From JADFRG01 sp036986135 (GTDB lineage: Bacteria > Chloroflexota > Anaerolineae > Anaerolineales > E44-bin32): 49,905 nt of DNA. Shown here one piece after another: positions 34,827 to 42,730 of the stretch; positions within the stretch are counted from its first letter, which is position 1; every line of letters starts with the position of its first letter. The stretch lies in contig BTQZ01000015.1 in the NCBI GenBank assembly GCA_036986135.1, positions 1-49,905 of the forward strand, read 5' to 3'. Made by a program: the position numbers and the translations under genes. The notes under the pieces are model-generated. The model did not search any database, was not told the origin of the DNA, and was given only the letters and a program-made list of their open reading frames with translations.

Positions 34827-36097
34827 TTTCCGTAGCGCCGCAATCGTAGATCAGCCTGCTCCTTGTGTCCCCAGAACCCCTCCAATTCGCACAGCCGCGA
34901 GCCATACTCCCCAACCAGCACACTGGCTTCGGGCGTAATCTGCTGATAGGTAACCGTCTTGAGGAACATTCCAACCCACAGCCCGCCGGTGTAGCGGGCC
35001 GCACCCCTGGTAGGCAGAGTGTGATTGGTACCGATCACCTTGTCGCCATAGGCAACGTTCGTCTCCGGGCCCAGGAAGATGGCGCCATAATTGGTCATTT
35101 TGTCGAGGAAATAGGGAGGGTTCTCGGTAAGGATCTCGACGTGCTCGGCGGCGATCCGATCGGCTTCGACGACCGCCTTTTCCAGGCTGTCCACTAGGAT
35201 TATTTGTCCGTAATCGCGCCAGGCCTGGCCGGCGATCTCAGCTGTTGGCAGCACCGCCAGTTGCCGCTCGATCTCATCGACAGTTTCGTGCGCTAGAGAT
35301 TCGCTGGTTGTGATCAGGATCGCAGGGGAGGTGGGGCCATGCTCAGCCTGCCCCAACAGGTCAGTGGCTATCATCTCCGCGTCGGCCGTTTCGTCGGCGA
35401 CCACCAGTACCTCGGTCGGCCCGGCCAGGAGATCGATACCGACCTGCCCGAATAGCTGCCGCTTGGCTTCGGCGACGTACGCATTGCCAGGCCCGACCAG
35501 CATATCCACCGGCTCAAGGGCTTCGGTACCCAGTGCCATTGCGGCCATGGCTTGTACTCCGCCCAAGATGAAAATTTCATCGGCGCCTCCCAGCGCCATG
35601 GCAGCAACTGTGGCGGCTGGCGGCGCCCCGTTCGTTGGGGGCGTACAGCCGATGATGCGCTTTACTCCGGCGACCTTGGCGGTGACGATACTCATATGTG
35701 CGGAAGCGACCATTGGATAGCTTCCGCCGGGGACATAGCAGCCGATACTGTTGACCGGAATGTTCTTGTGCCCCAGTACCACACCGGGCAAGGTTTCCAC
35801 TTCGATATCCTTAAGGGCTTTGCGTTGCTCCTTTGCAAAGCGTCGCACCTGCGCCTGGGCAAACTTGATGTCTTCCAGCGTTTGCTCGGGCAGGTTCGCC
35901 ATAATGTCTTCGATTTCGGCGTGCGATAGCCGGAATTTTGCTGGCGACCAGCTATCGAAGCGCTCGGATAGCTCGCGCACGGCCGCGTCGCCACGGCTGC
36001 GAATGTCGCGCAGAATCTTCTCGACGGTCTCCTTTACTTCCAGATCGGCCACTTGCGAATCGTGCTCACTGATTCCACGTTTAATGAATCTTGTCAC
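34823..36097 (-). CDS. Histidinol-dehydrogenase-family dehydrogenase, probably catabolic
   Basis: A 424-residue HisD-fold enzyme that would oxidise an alcohol in two steps to a carboxylate using NAD and zinc. Zinc ligands are visible: Gln and His in DLLGQAEHGP, Asp in NVAYGDKVIGTNHTLPT, and the C-terminal His in ELEGFWGHKEQADLR. The catalytic Glu-His is in AAEHVEILTENPP. The location, with a LacI regulator and sugar-type genes and no other his genes, argues against histidine synthesis. Catabolic relatives include HpsN, which oxidises 2,3-dihydroxypropane-1-sulfonate. It starts at GTG with AGGAG 9 bases upstream and is the first gene of the operon. Confidence 0.85.
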   Translation of the reverse strand: MTRFIKRGISEHDSQVADLEVKETVEKILRDIRSRGDAAVRELSERFDSWSPAKFRLSHAEIEDIMANLPEQTLEDIKFAQAQVRRFAKEQRKALKDIEVETLPGVVLGHKNIPVNSIGCYVPGGSYPMVASAHMSIVTAKVAGVKRIIGCTPPTNGAPPAATVAAMALGGADEIFILGGVQAMAAMALGTEALEPVDMLVGPGNAYVAEAKRQLFGQVGIDLLAGPTEVLVVADETADAEMIATDLLGQAEHGPTSPAILITTSESLAHETVDEIERQLAVLPTAEIAGQAWRDYGQIILVDSLEKAVVEADRIAAEHVEILTENPPYFLDKMTNYGAIFLGPETNVAYGDKVIGTNHTLPTRGAARYTGGLWVGMFLKTVTYQQITPEASVLVGEYGSRLCELEGFWGHKEQADLRLRRYGK

Positions 36098-36421
36098 GTC
36101 GTGAACTCCTATGAATTCCTATTTCCGCGACCACAAACATTAGGGCACTATGGCCCTGCCCCAGGCCAGTGCTTTCAGCTCAGCAAAGTATGCCGATCTG
36201 CAATTCATTGTGTGGGATTGAAATGGAGGGGACACAGTCGGGGTTTTCATGGATGGCTTTACAAATGAGAGCGTAATCCATTCAATGTCTTCACCGCGGG
36301 TACCGTCGATGAACACGAGGGGAAACCTCTGTCTGTTCAGGCCCTTGAGCAGGACTTTGCAGCTGTAATTTCCCTGGGAGGCGGAGCCTTGCTCCTCAAA
36401 CATTGGTCTGCGCAATACGCA
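36098..36421 (-). other. Long 5-prime leader of the operon
   Basis: About 345 bases separate the predicted transcription start (near 36443) from the HisD-like GTG. A hairpin with stems GCACT/AGTGC and GGCC/GGCC lies near 36143-36170. An 87-codon minus-strand frame (MFEEQGSASQGNY..., to about 36140) crosses the leader; it resembles nothing I know and may be chance or debris. Confidence 0.4.
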
Positions 36422-36449
36422 CTGCATACGTATGCGCATACGTATGCAG
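36422..36449. promoter_or_regulatory. Probable LacI-family operator, two tandem palindromes
   Basis: Two copies of the perfect 12-bp palindrome GCATACGTATGC lie end to end, and with the flanking CT and AG the full 28 bp is also a perfect palindrome. Each has the central CG and TGC/GCA arms usual for LacI-family sites. The element begins directly after the -10 box and covers the predicted transcription start, so a bound repressor would block transcription. Confidence 0.82.
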
Positions 36450-36478
36450 ATACTACAGTAATTCCGTATTGGTGTCAA
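36450..36478 (-). promoter_or_regulatory. Sigma-70-type promoter of the 24-gene array
   Basis: On the minus strand TTGACA (36478-36473) is followed after exactly 17 bases by TAGTAT (36455-36450). The -35 is perfect and the -10 matches four of six consensus bases. Transcription would start near 36443 toward the HisD-like gene. Confidence 0.8.
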
Positions 36479-36620
36479 ATCGCAGGCTGCGAAATGTAAG
36501 ATGCGAATCAAGTAGGATGCCAGATCCAAAGCTTAGGATTGCTGGACTTTTCCGCCGAGGACCCTAGGTCGTCTTAGAATCGCGAGTCAATAGATGTAAC
36601 TACGGGCGTGCTTCGAGTAT

Positions 36621-36833
36621 CTACAAGTGCGGGGTGGTTATTGCGTGGGCTGCACTTCCATCAATTGCTTCTACCCGCGGCACCTTCTGCGCGTGGTCCT
36701 GCCCTTCTCGTCGGAGCTGTTCTTGCACTGCGCGACCTTGCTCAAGTCCCATCGAGAAGAGCATCGTGCCAATCGCGCCGTCCGCGAGGATCGGTCTGCC
36801 ATTCACCAGCAGATCCGGAAGGCTAGTCCTCAT
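36621..36833 (-). pseudogene. Fragment resembling the N-terminus of a homocysteine S-methyltransferase
   Basis: About 32 residues (LLVNGRPILADGAIGTMLFSMGLEQG) match the standard start of homocysteine S-methyltransferase or MetH barrels (xILDGAMGTMLQ). After that the frame reads into unrelated sequence and stops at 70 codons. The catalytic Cys region is absent. It is best read as debris of a methyl-acceptor enzyme, close to a corrinoid-activator relic. Confidence 0.6.
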
Positions 36834-36839
36834 CTCGCG

Positions 36840-37041
36840 CTAGGCCCCCTTCCCGCGTCGGATGGTCTGCTCTATTCCGAATAATTTCCGCCCGCGAAGG
36901 ATCTTCACTACCTCGTCCTTCACGGCCGAAGACATTCCCCAACTTCCACCTTGGCAATTATTGCGAGGCTGTCCAAGGGCTTGTTCATGATTCGTTCGAG
37001 CCAAATCATCATTTCTGGCCGGGTGAGGTCTTAGGTCATCT
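36840..37041 (-). pseudogene. Degenerate coding remnant, family not recognised
   Basis: Directly after the activator relic, one frame reads ATG ACC TAA and then DLTRPEMMIWLERIMNKPLD and SLAIIAKVEVG before stopping. A second frame reads SAVKDEVVKILRGRKLFGIE and ends beside the methyltransferase fragment. The text looks like protein but is broken by stops. I cannot name the family. Confidence 0.4.
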
Positions 37042-37365
37042 TCAGCTGGCCGCTCCATCGCGTGCCCGGCGGGCCGCAGCACGTTTAGGCTTGCTGCGAT
37101 CGGCGGGCAGGAACGCCTTCAGGTGGGGGAAGGGACCCGAGGCATGCGGCAGCGACATCGCCGCCACGAAATGGTCTTGAAATTTGGTTTCTGTGGCGGT
37201 CTCCACATATTCGAGCTCGGCGACGTACCGTTGCACCGCTTCGCGCTGGCTCCGATTGAGCAGGGCGATTCGAGCGCCGTCCAGCAACGTGATTCCGCTG
37301 GGAATCTCATCGCGTTTGCCGGAGGGCATCAAAATCAACCGGTGGGTCTTCTTTCCCTCGCTCAC
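37042..37365 (-). pseudogene. Corrinoid activator (RACo/DUF4445-like) relic lacking its middle
   Basis: The 107 residues join two ends of a protein normally several times longer. Residues about 8-31 (HRLILMPSGKRDEIPSGITLLDGAR) match the start of the 2Fe-2S domain of RACo proteins. Residues about 32-90 (IALLNRSQREAVQRYVAELE, YVETATETKFQDHFVAAMSL) match the C-terminal end of their ASKHA domain. The cluster cysteines and the ATP site are gone. RACo reduces inactive Co(II) corrinoid proteins. The relic lies upstream of an operon that encodes one, so an active copy would have to be elsewhere. Confidence 0.68.
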
Positions 37366-37742
37366 AAAGCCCTCATGTCAGCGCCCTCGTCCATTGGCTC
37401 CTGTTTGCAATCTTCAGTGCGGCCTGGCCTTCGACAGTGGACGGCCCCCAGGTTTATGGTGGAGGCGGCTACTTCGCTCCCGCGCGCCACGCCGAGGGAG
37501 CAGCCCGGCGCGCTCGCCTCAACCAAGTATTTCTACACAGCCGACCGTTGGGACTAAACGGCCTGGATCGATGTCAAGTCGGCCGAAGCATCAAGACCCC
37601 GATCGAGGACCTGTGAGGCTGCTATCGGGCGCCGTCTTCGCCTAGCCTCAGCAGGGGAGATGGGATCATGGATCGCGACCAACTGCAGGAAGACATGCAC
37701 ACACTCTAGACGACAGGCCGGCTAAAATGCCGGGTCGCACTA
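37366..37742. other. Gap with no supported gene
   Basis: Short open stretches occur on both strands but none resembles a protein family or has a proper start. A 13-codon plus-strand frame (MDRDQLQEDMHTL, 37668-37709) is too short to judge. It probably continues the eroded region to its left. Confidence 0.5.
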
Positions 37743-37771
37743 TTGCAGACTGCATAAGGGATTGATAGTAT
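37743..37771 (+). promoter_or_regulatory. Probable promoter of the ROK gene
   Basis: TTGCAG (37743-37748), 17 bases, TAGTAT (37766-37771). It has the same -10 and spacing as the promoter of the 24-gene array, 72 bases before the ROK start. Confidence 0.55.
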
Positions 37772-37843
37772 GGGCAAATTCTCTCGGTTTCCCGCAGCGA
37801 TATGGGAGCCTCATGTAGATGCTCGGGAACTAAGGAGCGGCAT

Positions 37844-38788
37844 ATGCATCGATGGGTAATCGGAGTGGATCTGGGCGGCACGCTCATCCGGGCCGTTCGC
37901 ACCGATCTTGAAGGTGAGAAGGTCGCGCGATCTCAGCTGCCCACGGAGGCGGAGTCGGGCAGTGAGGCCGTCGTAGAGCGTATCAATACCGCCATCGAGG
38001 AGGTCATGCGAGACGTTGAGCCCGATGATGTGTTGGGGATCGGGATCGGAGCTCCCGGGCCAATCGACGCAGACGGCCGAATCTATGATCCTCCTAATCT
38101 TCCCGATTGGGGAGATTTCTCTCTCACGAAACGCATCCTCGATCGCTTCGAACGGCCCGCCTTCGCGGGCAACGACGCTAATTTGGCCGCACTCGGTGAA
38201 CATCGGTTTGGCGCGGGGCAGGGCGTGGATGACATGGTCTACATGACGGTCAGCACCGGCATCGGCGGCGGAATCATCAGCGGAGGCAGACTGCTGCTTG
38301 GAGCGCGAGGGTACGCGGCGGAGATTGGACACCAGACTCTGATTGCCGGGGGTCCGATTTGCGGGTGCGGTCAGCCCGGGCATCTTGAGGCTTTAGCCTC
38401 CGGTCCCTCCATCGTTCGCAATGCCAAAGAGCGTCTGGAAGCGGGCGCGAACTCCTCCATCGCCGACTTCGGCCCCGAGATCACGGGTGAATCAATTACC
38501 GAGGCGGCTAAGGCAGGTGACGAACTCGCGCGAGAGCTGTTTAAGCAGGCCGGCTTCTATATCGGCCTCGGTCTTGTCAATTTGATCCATATCCTCGAGC
38601 CAAAGCGAGTGCTGATTGGCGGTGGGGTGAGTCTGGCCGGTGATCTGCTTTTCGAACCCATTCGGGAGACCGTTTACCAGCGTGTTATGTCGCCCATTTA
38701 CCGTGATGTCGAGATCCTGCCGGCAGCACTCGGTGCTGACGTGGGTCTGATGGGTGCTGTGGCACTGGTGCTCTACGGTAGCGATTGA
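37844..38788 (+). CDS. ROK-family sugar kinase (glucokinase-like)
   Basis: A 314-residue ROK protein. GVDLGGTLIRAV (residues 7-18) binds phosphate. GIGIGAPGPID and FAGNDANLAALGEHRFG (catalytic Asp111) follow. Glu160 and His163 (AAEIGHQTL) bind sugar and zinc. The zinc cluster reads GPICGCGQPGHLEALAS, with His in place of one of the usual Cys. No helix-turn-helix is present, so it is a kinase and not a ROK repressor. ATG 37844, with AAGGAG 6 bases upstream, is the clear start. It could phosphorylate glucose released by the GH13 enzyme. Confidence 0.9.
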   Translation: MHRWVIGVDLGGTLIRAVRTDLEGEKVARSQLPTEAESGSEAVVERINTAIEEVMRDVEPDDVLGIGIGAPGPIDADGRIYDPPNLPDWGDFSLTKRILDRFERPAFAGNDANLAALGEHRFGAGQGVDDMVYMTVSTGIGGGIISGGRLLLGARGYAAEIGHQTLIAGGPICGCGQPGHLEALASGPSIVRNAKERLEAGANSSIADFGPEITGESITEAAKAGDELARELFKQAGFYIGLGLVNLIHILEPKRVLIGGGVSLAGDLLFEPIRETVYQRVMSPIYRDVEILPAALGADVGLMGAVALVLYGSD

Positions 38789-39012
38789 TAAGTAGCGCTT
38801 CCGTGCCGCAGTGGTAGAATGACCCCACACAATGTTCCTCTGAAGCACATCACGCGCGCTTTTCCTCTCGCCGGAAGACCTCGGTCTTCCTACCCACCCA
38901 AGGGATTCTTCAGCTAGTCAAGGATCCACCACGAGAGTCTGCGCGGTGGACCGGAATCCTCGGATGCCCATGGCTCCGAGATATTTTTGCTGCGCGTTCG
39001 TGCGCTAAACAT

Positions 39013-40818
39013 ATGACGGATCAAGTGTCTGACATGGACCTACAGGAAACACTGGCTGATCGCCGCATCGTCGGACTTTGGCGACTGATGCGAGGCTACC
39101 GGCTGATCTTCATCATCGCCACCTTGAGTATCGGGGTAGCGGCAATGGCGCGCGCCGGCACCTACCTGCTGCTTGGCAAATACGTGGATGAGATCCTGGT
39201 CGCGGAGAATGCCATTCGACTTCTTCCATTGGTGGCTTTGGCGTTCCTGGGCTTGGCTCTCATTCAGGGCGGGGCTACCTATTTCAGTGGTCGCCTGGCG
39301 GGCAAGACCGCGGAAGGGATTGCGAAACGCACTCGAGAATACTTGTTCGACCATCTGCAGCGGCTGCCTTTCCGCTATCACGACAAGGCGCGCACGGGAG
39401 AGCTTGTACAGCGCTCCACCTCCGATGTAGATGCGATCCGCCGCTTCTTCTCAGAGCAAGCCATCGGCGTCGGCCGCATCGTCTTGCTTTTTGTAGTCAA
39501 TTTGGCCGTGCTGATCAGTTTGGATGCTCGGCTGGCGCTCCTATCTGTGCTTGTCGTTCCAATCACGATTGCCATGTCTTTCTACTTTTTCCGGAAGATT
39601 TCAAACGCCTACGAGGCCTACCAGGAACAGGAAGCCACACTCTCCACGCGGCTTCAGGAAAACCTTTCCGGTGTGCGGGTGGTGAAGGCCTTTGCGCGGC
39701 AGGAATATGAACGATCGAAATTCGATGTTGAGAACTGGGAGAAGTTCACTCGGGGACGCTACGTGCTTCGGCTGCACTCTGTTTACTGGCCGATATCCGA
39801 CATCCTCTCCAGCTTTCAACTGCTCTTTGGCCTGACGGTTGGGGCCTTGATGGTGATGGATGGGATGATCACCATCGGTACCTACGTGGCATACGCGGGG
39901 ATGATCATCTGGATCATCTGGCCCATTCGCAATTTGGGGCGTTTAGTGACTCAGATGTCTTCCGGCCTGGTGTCTTACGGACGGGTGACCGAAATCATCA
40001 AGGAGCCAGAAGAACCCTTGGATGTGGGTGATTATGTTCCAACCGAAGCCCCGGCAGGTGGTCTGGAATTCGCGGGGGTTGAGTTCGAATACGAGGCCGG
40101 CAATGCGGTGCTGAAAGACATCGACTTGCGCGTACAGCCGGGGCAGGTGGTCGCCCTACTCGGGCCAACCGGATCCGGAAAGTCAAGCCTCGTGAACCTG
40201 CTGCCCAGGTTCTATGAGTATACGGGTGGCAGCCTGAAGCTGGACGGGGTGGAATTGAATGACTATCCACGCAGCTACCTGCGCGGCCATATTGGCATTG
40301 TGGAACAGGAACCCTTCTTATTCTCGCGCACCATTCGCGAAAACATCGCTTACGGTGTCCAACGAGATGTGAGCCAGGACGAAATCGAAGCCGCCGCGCG
40401 CGCGGCCGCCATTCACGATGTGATCCTTGGCTTCTCTGAAGGCTACGACACGCTGGTAGGCGAACGGGGCGTTACCCTGTCGGGCGGGCAGAAGCAGCGT
40501 ATCGCGATCGCGCGCACGCTTTTGGCCGACCCACAGATCCTGATCCTCGACGATTCCACTTCTTCCGTAGACCCAGAGACGGAAGCCCTGATCCGGGCGG
40601 CCCTGGAAAGTTTGATGCAGGACCGAACCAGTTTCGTCATCGCCCATCGCATTCAGAGCCTCATGCGTGCGGACTTAATTCTGGTGTTGGATGGGGGCAG
40701 TATCGTCCAGCGCGGCACACATGAAGAGTTGCTCGAAGAGGGAGGCCTTTACGAGCAGATCCATGATGCACAAACTCGCATCGAAGACGAATTAGAGAGA
40801 GAAATTGCCGGTGTCTGA
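39013..40818 (+). CDS. Heterodimeric ABC exporter subunit with degenerate ATP site
   Basis: A 601-residue fused membrane/ATPase half-transporter. Six helices span residues about 30-310. The ATPase has Walker A GPTGSGKSS (384-392), signature LSGGQ (489-493) and Walker B ILILDDSTSSVD. The residue after the Walker B Asp is Asp514 instead of catalytic Glu. That substitution marks the degenerate-site subunit of heterodimeric exporters such as TM287/288 and BmrCD. Its stop overlaps the second subunit. Likely cargo is drugs, lipids or peptides; the sequence does not say which. Confidence 0.93.
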   Translation: MTDQVSDMDLQETLADRRIVGLWRLMRGYRLIFIIATLSIGVAAMARAGTYLLLGKYVDEILVAENAIRLLPLVALAFLGLALIQGGATYFSGRLAGKTAEGIAKRTREYLFDHLQRLPFRYHDKARTGELVQRSTSDVDAIRRFFSEQAIGVGRIVLLFVVNLAVLISLDARLALLSVLVVPITIAMSFYFFRKISNAYEAYQEQEATLSTRLQENLSGVRVVKAFARQEYERSKFDVENWEKFTRGRYVLRLHSVYWPISDILSSFQLLFGLTVGALMVMDGMITIGTYVAYAGMIIWIIWPIRNLGRLVTQMSSGLVSYGRVTEIIKEPEEPLDVGDYVPTEAPAGGLEFAGVEFEYEAGNAVLKDIDLRVQPGQVVALLGPTGSGKSSLVNLLPRFYEYTGGSLKLDGVELNDYPRSYLRGHIGIVEQEPFLFSRTIRENIAYGVQRDVSQDEIEAAARAAAIHDVILGFSEGYDTLVGERGVTLSGGQKQRIAIARTLLADPQILILDDSTSSVDPETEALIRAALESLMQDRTSFVIAHRIQSLMRADLILVLDGGSIVQRGTHEELLEEGGLYEQIHDAQTRIEDELEREIAGV

Positions 40819-42631
40819 CTTCGGATTTGAAGAAGAGGACTTTACCACTAGCTTTTCGGGGCAGACCCTTAAGCGCATTCTGGCGCAGGCCCGCCCCCAT
40901 TGGCGCCGGGTGCTTGGATTCCTGCTGACCATCGCGCTGGTGTCAACTGTCGATTCGATCTTCACCTTCATTACGGCAAAGATGATCGACGACGGCATCC
41001 TGGCCAACGACCGGGCGGCTCTGCTGGAATGGGTGGCGCTCTACGCAGGCCTGATCTTCGTTTCTGCGGTTGGTGTCTTTGGCTTCATCTACCTGGCGGG
41101 GGTTCTGGGCGAACTCATCCGATATGACATGCGACGCAGCTTATTCAACCATCTACAGGAGCTCTCGCTCTCCTATTTCGACCGCACGCCGGTTGGCTGG
41201 ATCATTTCACGCGTGACTTCCGACACTGACCGGGTGGCAGAGCTGGTGACCTGGGGCTTGTTGGACGTCACTTGGGGCATTTTTAACATTGTCACGGCCA
41301 TGATCTTCATGGTGATTATCAACTGGCAGTTGGCGTTAATCGTGTTCGCCTTTGTGCCGGTGATCGTCATCTCTGCGCTTGAATTCCGCAAACGGATCTT
41401 GGGCGAGTTTCGACTGGTACGAAAGATCAACTCCAAGATCACGGGGGCGTTCAACGAAAGCGTCACCGGCGTACGGGTCACCAAGGCACTTGGCCGAGAA
41501 GAGGAAAACCTGCGCGAATTTGGCGGTCTGACCAGCGATATGTATAAGGCCGGTTTCCGGGCGGCGTGGCTCTCGGCGCTCTTCCTGCCGATCGTCCAGA
41601 TCGTCAGTGCATTCGCCGTCGGGGCCGTAGTTTGGTTCGGCGGCCTGCAGTTCCTGTCGGGTGCTATGACCATTGGTGGCATCTCGGCGTTTGTTTCCTA
41701 CATCGTGTTCATGCTCTGGCCGGTCCAGGAAATGGCGAGGGTTTACGCTGAGCTGCAGCATGCCCTGGCCTCTGGTGAGCGTGTCTTTTCGCTGATGGAT
41801 TCGATTCCGGAGATCTCGGACAGGCCGGAGGCGTTCGATCCGGGCAGCATCCTTGGGGATATTGAGTTTGACCACATTGACTTCCATTACGATCCCGAGA
41901 GTCCCGTGCTGCGCGACTTTTCGCTCTCGGTCCCGCGCGGGGAGACCATCGCCCTGGTGGGACCGACGGGTGGCGGCAAGAGCACCATCGTCAACCTGCT
42001 ATCGCGCTTCTATGAGCCAACAGGCGGCGAGATCCGGATCGGCGGCCAGGACTACACCGGCTTTTCGCTGGAGGCCATCCATTCCCGACTGGGGATGGTG
42101 CTGCAAACCCCTCATCTATTCTCCGGCACGGTCATGGATAACATCCGCTATGGCCACCTGGAGGCAGATGATGCCGAGGTTGAGCGGGCGGCTAGGATCG
42201 CAGGCGCGCACGACTTCATCATTGAAATGGAAGAGGGGTATGAGACCGAGGTCGGCGAAGGCGGTGTCTTATTGTCGGTGGGTCAGAAACAGCTGATCAG
42301 CCTAGCACGGGCCATTCTGGCGGACCCGGAGATCTTTATCATGGACGAGGCCACCAGCTCGGTGGATACGCTAACAGAATCGCTGATCCAACGCGGCATC
42401 GAGGCCATGATGACCGATCGTACCAGCTTCATCATCGCCCACAGATTATCGACCATCAAACGCGCGGATCGCATCTTGGTGATCGAGGAGGGGAAGATCG
42501 CCGAAATGGGCAGCCATGTGGAATTGCTGCACGCCAGAGGGCACTACTACCGGCTATACACGCAGCAATTCAGGCGCCAGTTGGAGCAAGAGTACGAAGT
42601 GTTCGGTGCTCCCAGCCCTGCTACTGCGTAG
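40811..42631 (+). CDS. Heterodimeric ABC exporter subunit with catalytic Glu
   Basis: A 606-residue partner of the preceding protein: six helices, Walker A GPTGGGKST, Walker B IFIMDEATSSVD with intact Glu, but a changed signature LSVGQ instead of LSGGQ. In the dimer this altered signature faces the degenerate Walker motifs of the first subunit. Both defects therefore fall in the same ATP site and leave one canonical site. The start is GTG 40811 (overlapping the upstream TGA) or TTG 40805. The pair is surely co-translated. Confidence 0.93.
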   Translation: MSDFGFEEEDFTTSFSGQTLKRILAQARPHWRRVLGFLLTIALVSTVDSIFTFITAKMIDDGILANDRAALLEWVALYAGLIFVSAVGVFGFIYLAGVLGELIRYDMRRSLFNHLQELSLSYFDRTPVGWIISRVTSDTDRVAELVTWGLLDVTWGIFNIVTAMIFMVIINWQLALIVFAFVPVIVISALEFRKRILGEFRLVRKINSKITGAFNESVTGVRVTKALGREEENLREFGGLTSDMYKAGFRAAWLSALFLPIVQIVSAFAVGAVVWFGGLQFLSGAMTIGGISAFVSYIVFMLWPVQEMARVYAELQHALASGERVFSLMDSIPEISDRPEAFDPGSILGDIEFDHIDFHYDPESPVLRDFSLSVPRGETIALVGPTGGGKSTIVNLLSRFYEPTGGEIRIGGQDYTGFSLEAIHSRLGMVLQTPHLFSGTVMDNIRYGHLEADDAEVERAARIAGAHDFIIEMEEGYETEVGEGGVLLSVGQKQLISLARAILADPEIFIMDEATSSVDTLTESLIQRGIEAMMTDRTSFIIAHRLSTIKRADRILVIEEGKIAEMGSHVELLHARGHYYRLYTQQFRRQLEQEYEVFGAPSPATA

Positions 42632-42715
42632 AGATTAACCCAGCCCGGGTTGCTAGTCTCCCGCAACTCCAGCCTCGGCAGGAAGCAGTTCGCCCTCGAT
42701 CGCTTCCGCCTGCAA

Positions 42716-42724
42716 TGCTAGAAT
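42716..42724 (+). promoter_or_regulatory. Extended -10 promoter of thrC, apparently leaderless
   Basis: TGCTAGAAT ends 6 bases before the thrC ATG at 42731. Transcription would begin at or next to the start codon, and no ribosome site is present between them, so the mRNA is probably leaderless. Confidence 0.6.
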
Positions 42725-42730
42725 CGCCGC

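Noticed and set aside
34823..36097. HisD-like gene as true histidine biosynthesis hisD
   Set aside because: No other his gene is present, and it is co-transcribed with a LacI regulator and sugar-type enzymes; a catabolic paralogue is more likely.
36422..36449. Tandem palindromes as a transcription terminator
   Set aside because: There is no T-run, and the element abuts a -10 box; an operator explains it better.
36140..36529. 129-codon minus-strand frame over the operon leader
   Set aside because: It runs through the promoter and operator, so its start cannot be transcribed from that promoter; an inner ATG near 36404 remains possible but shows no family resemblance.
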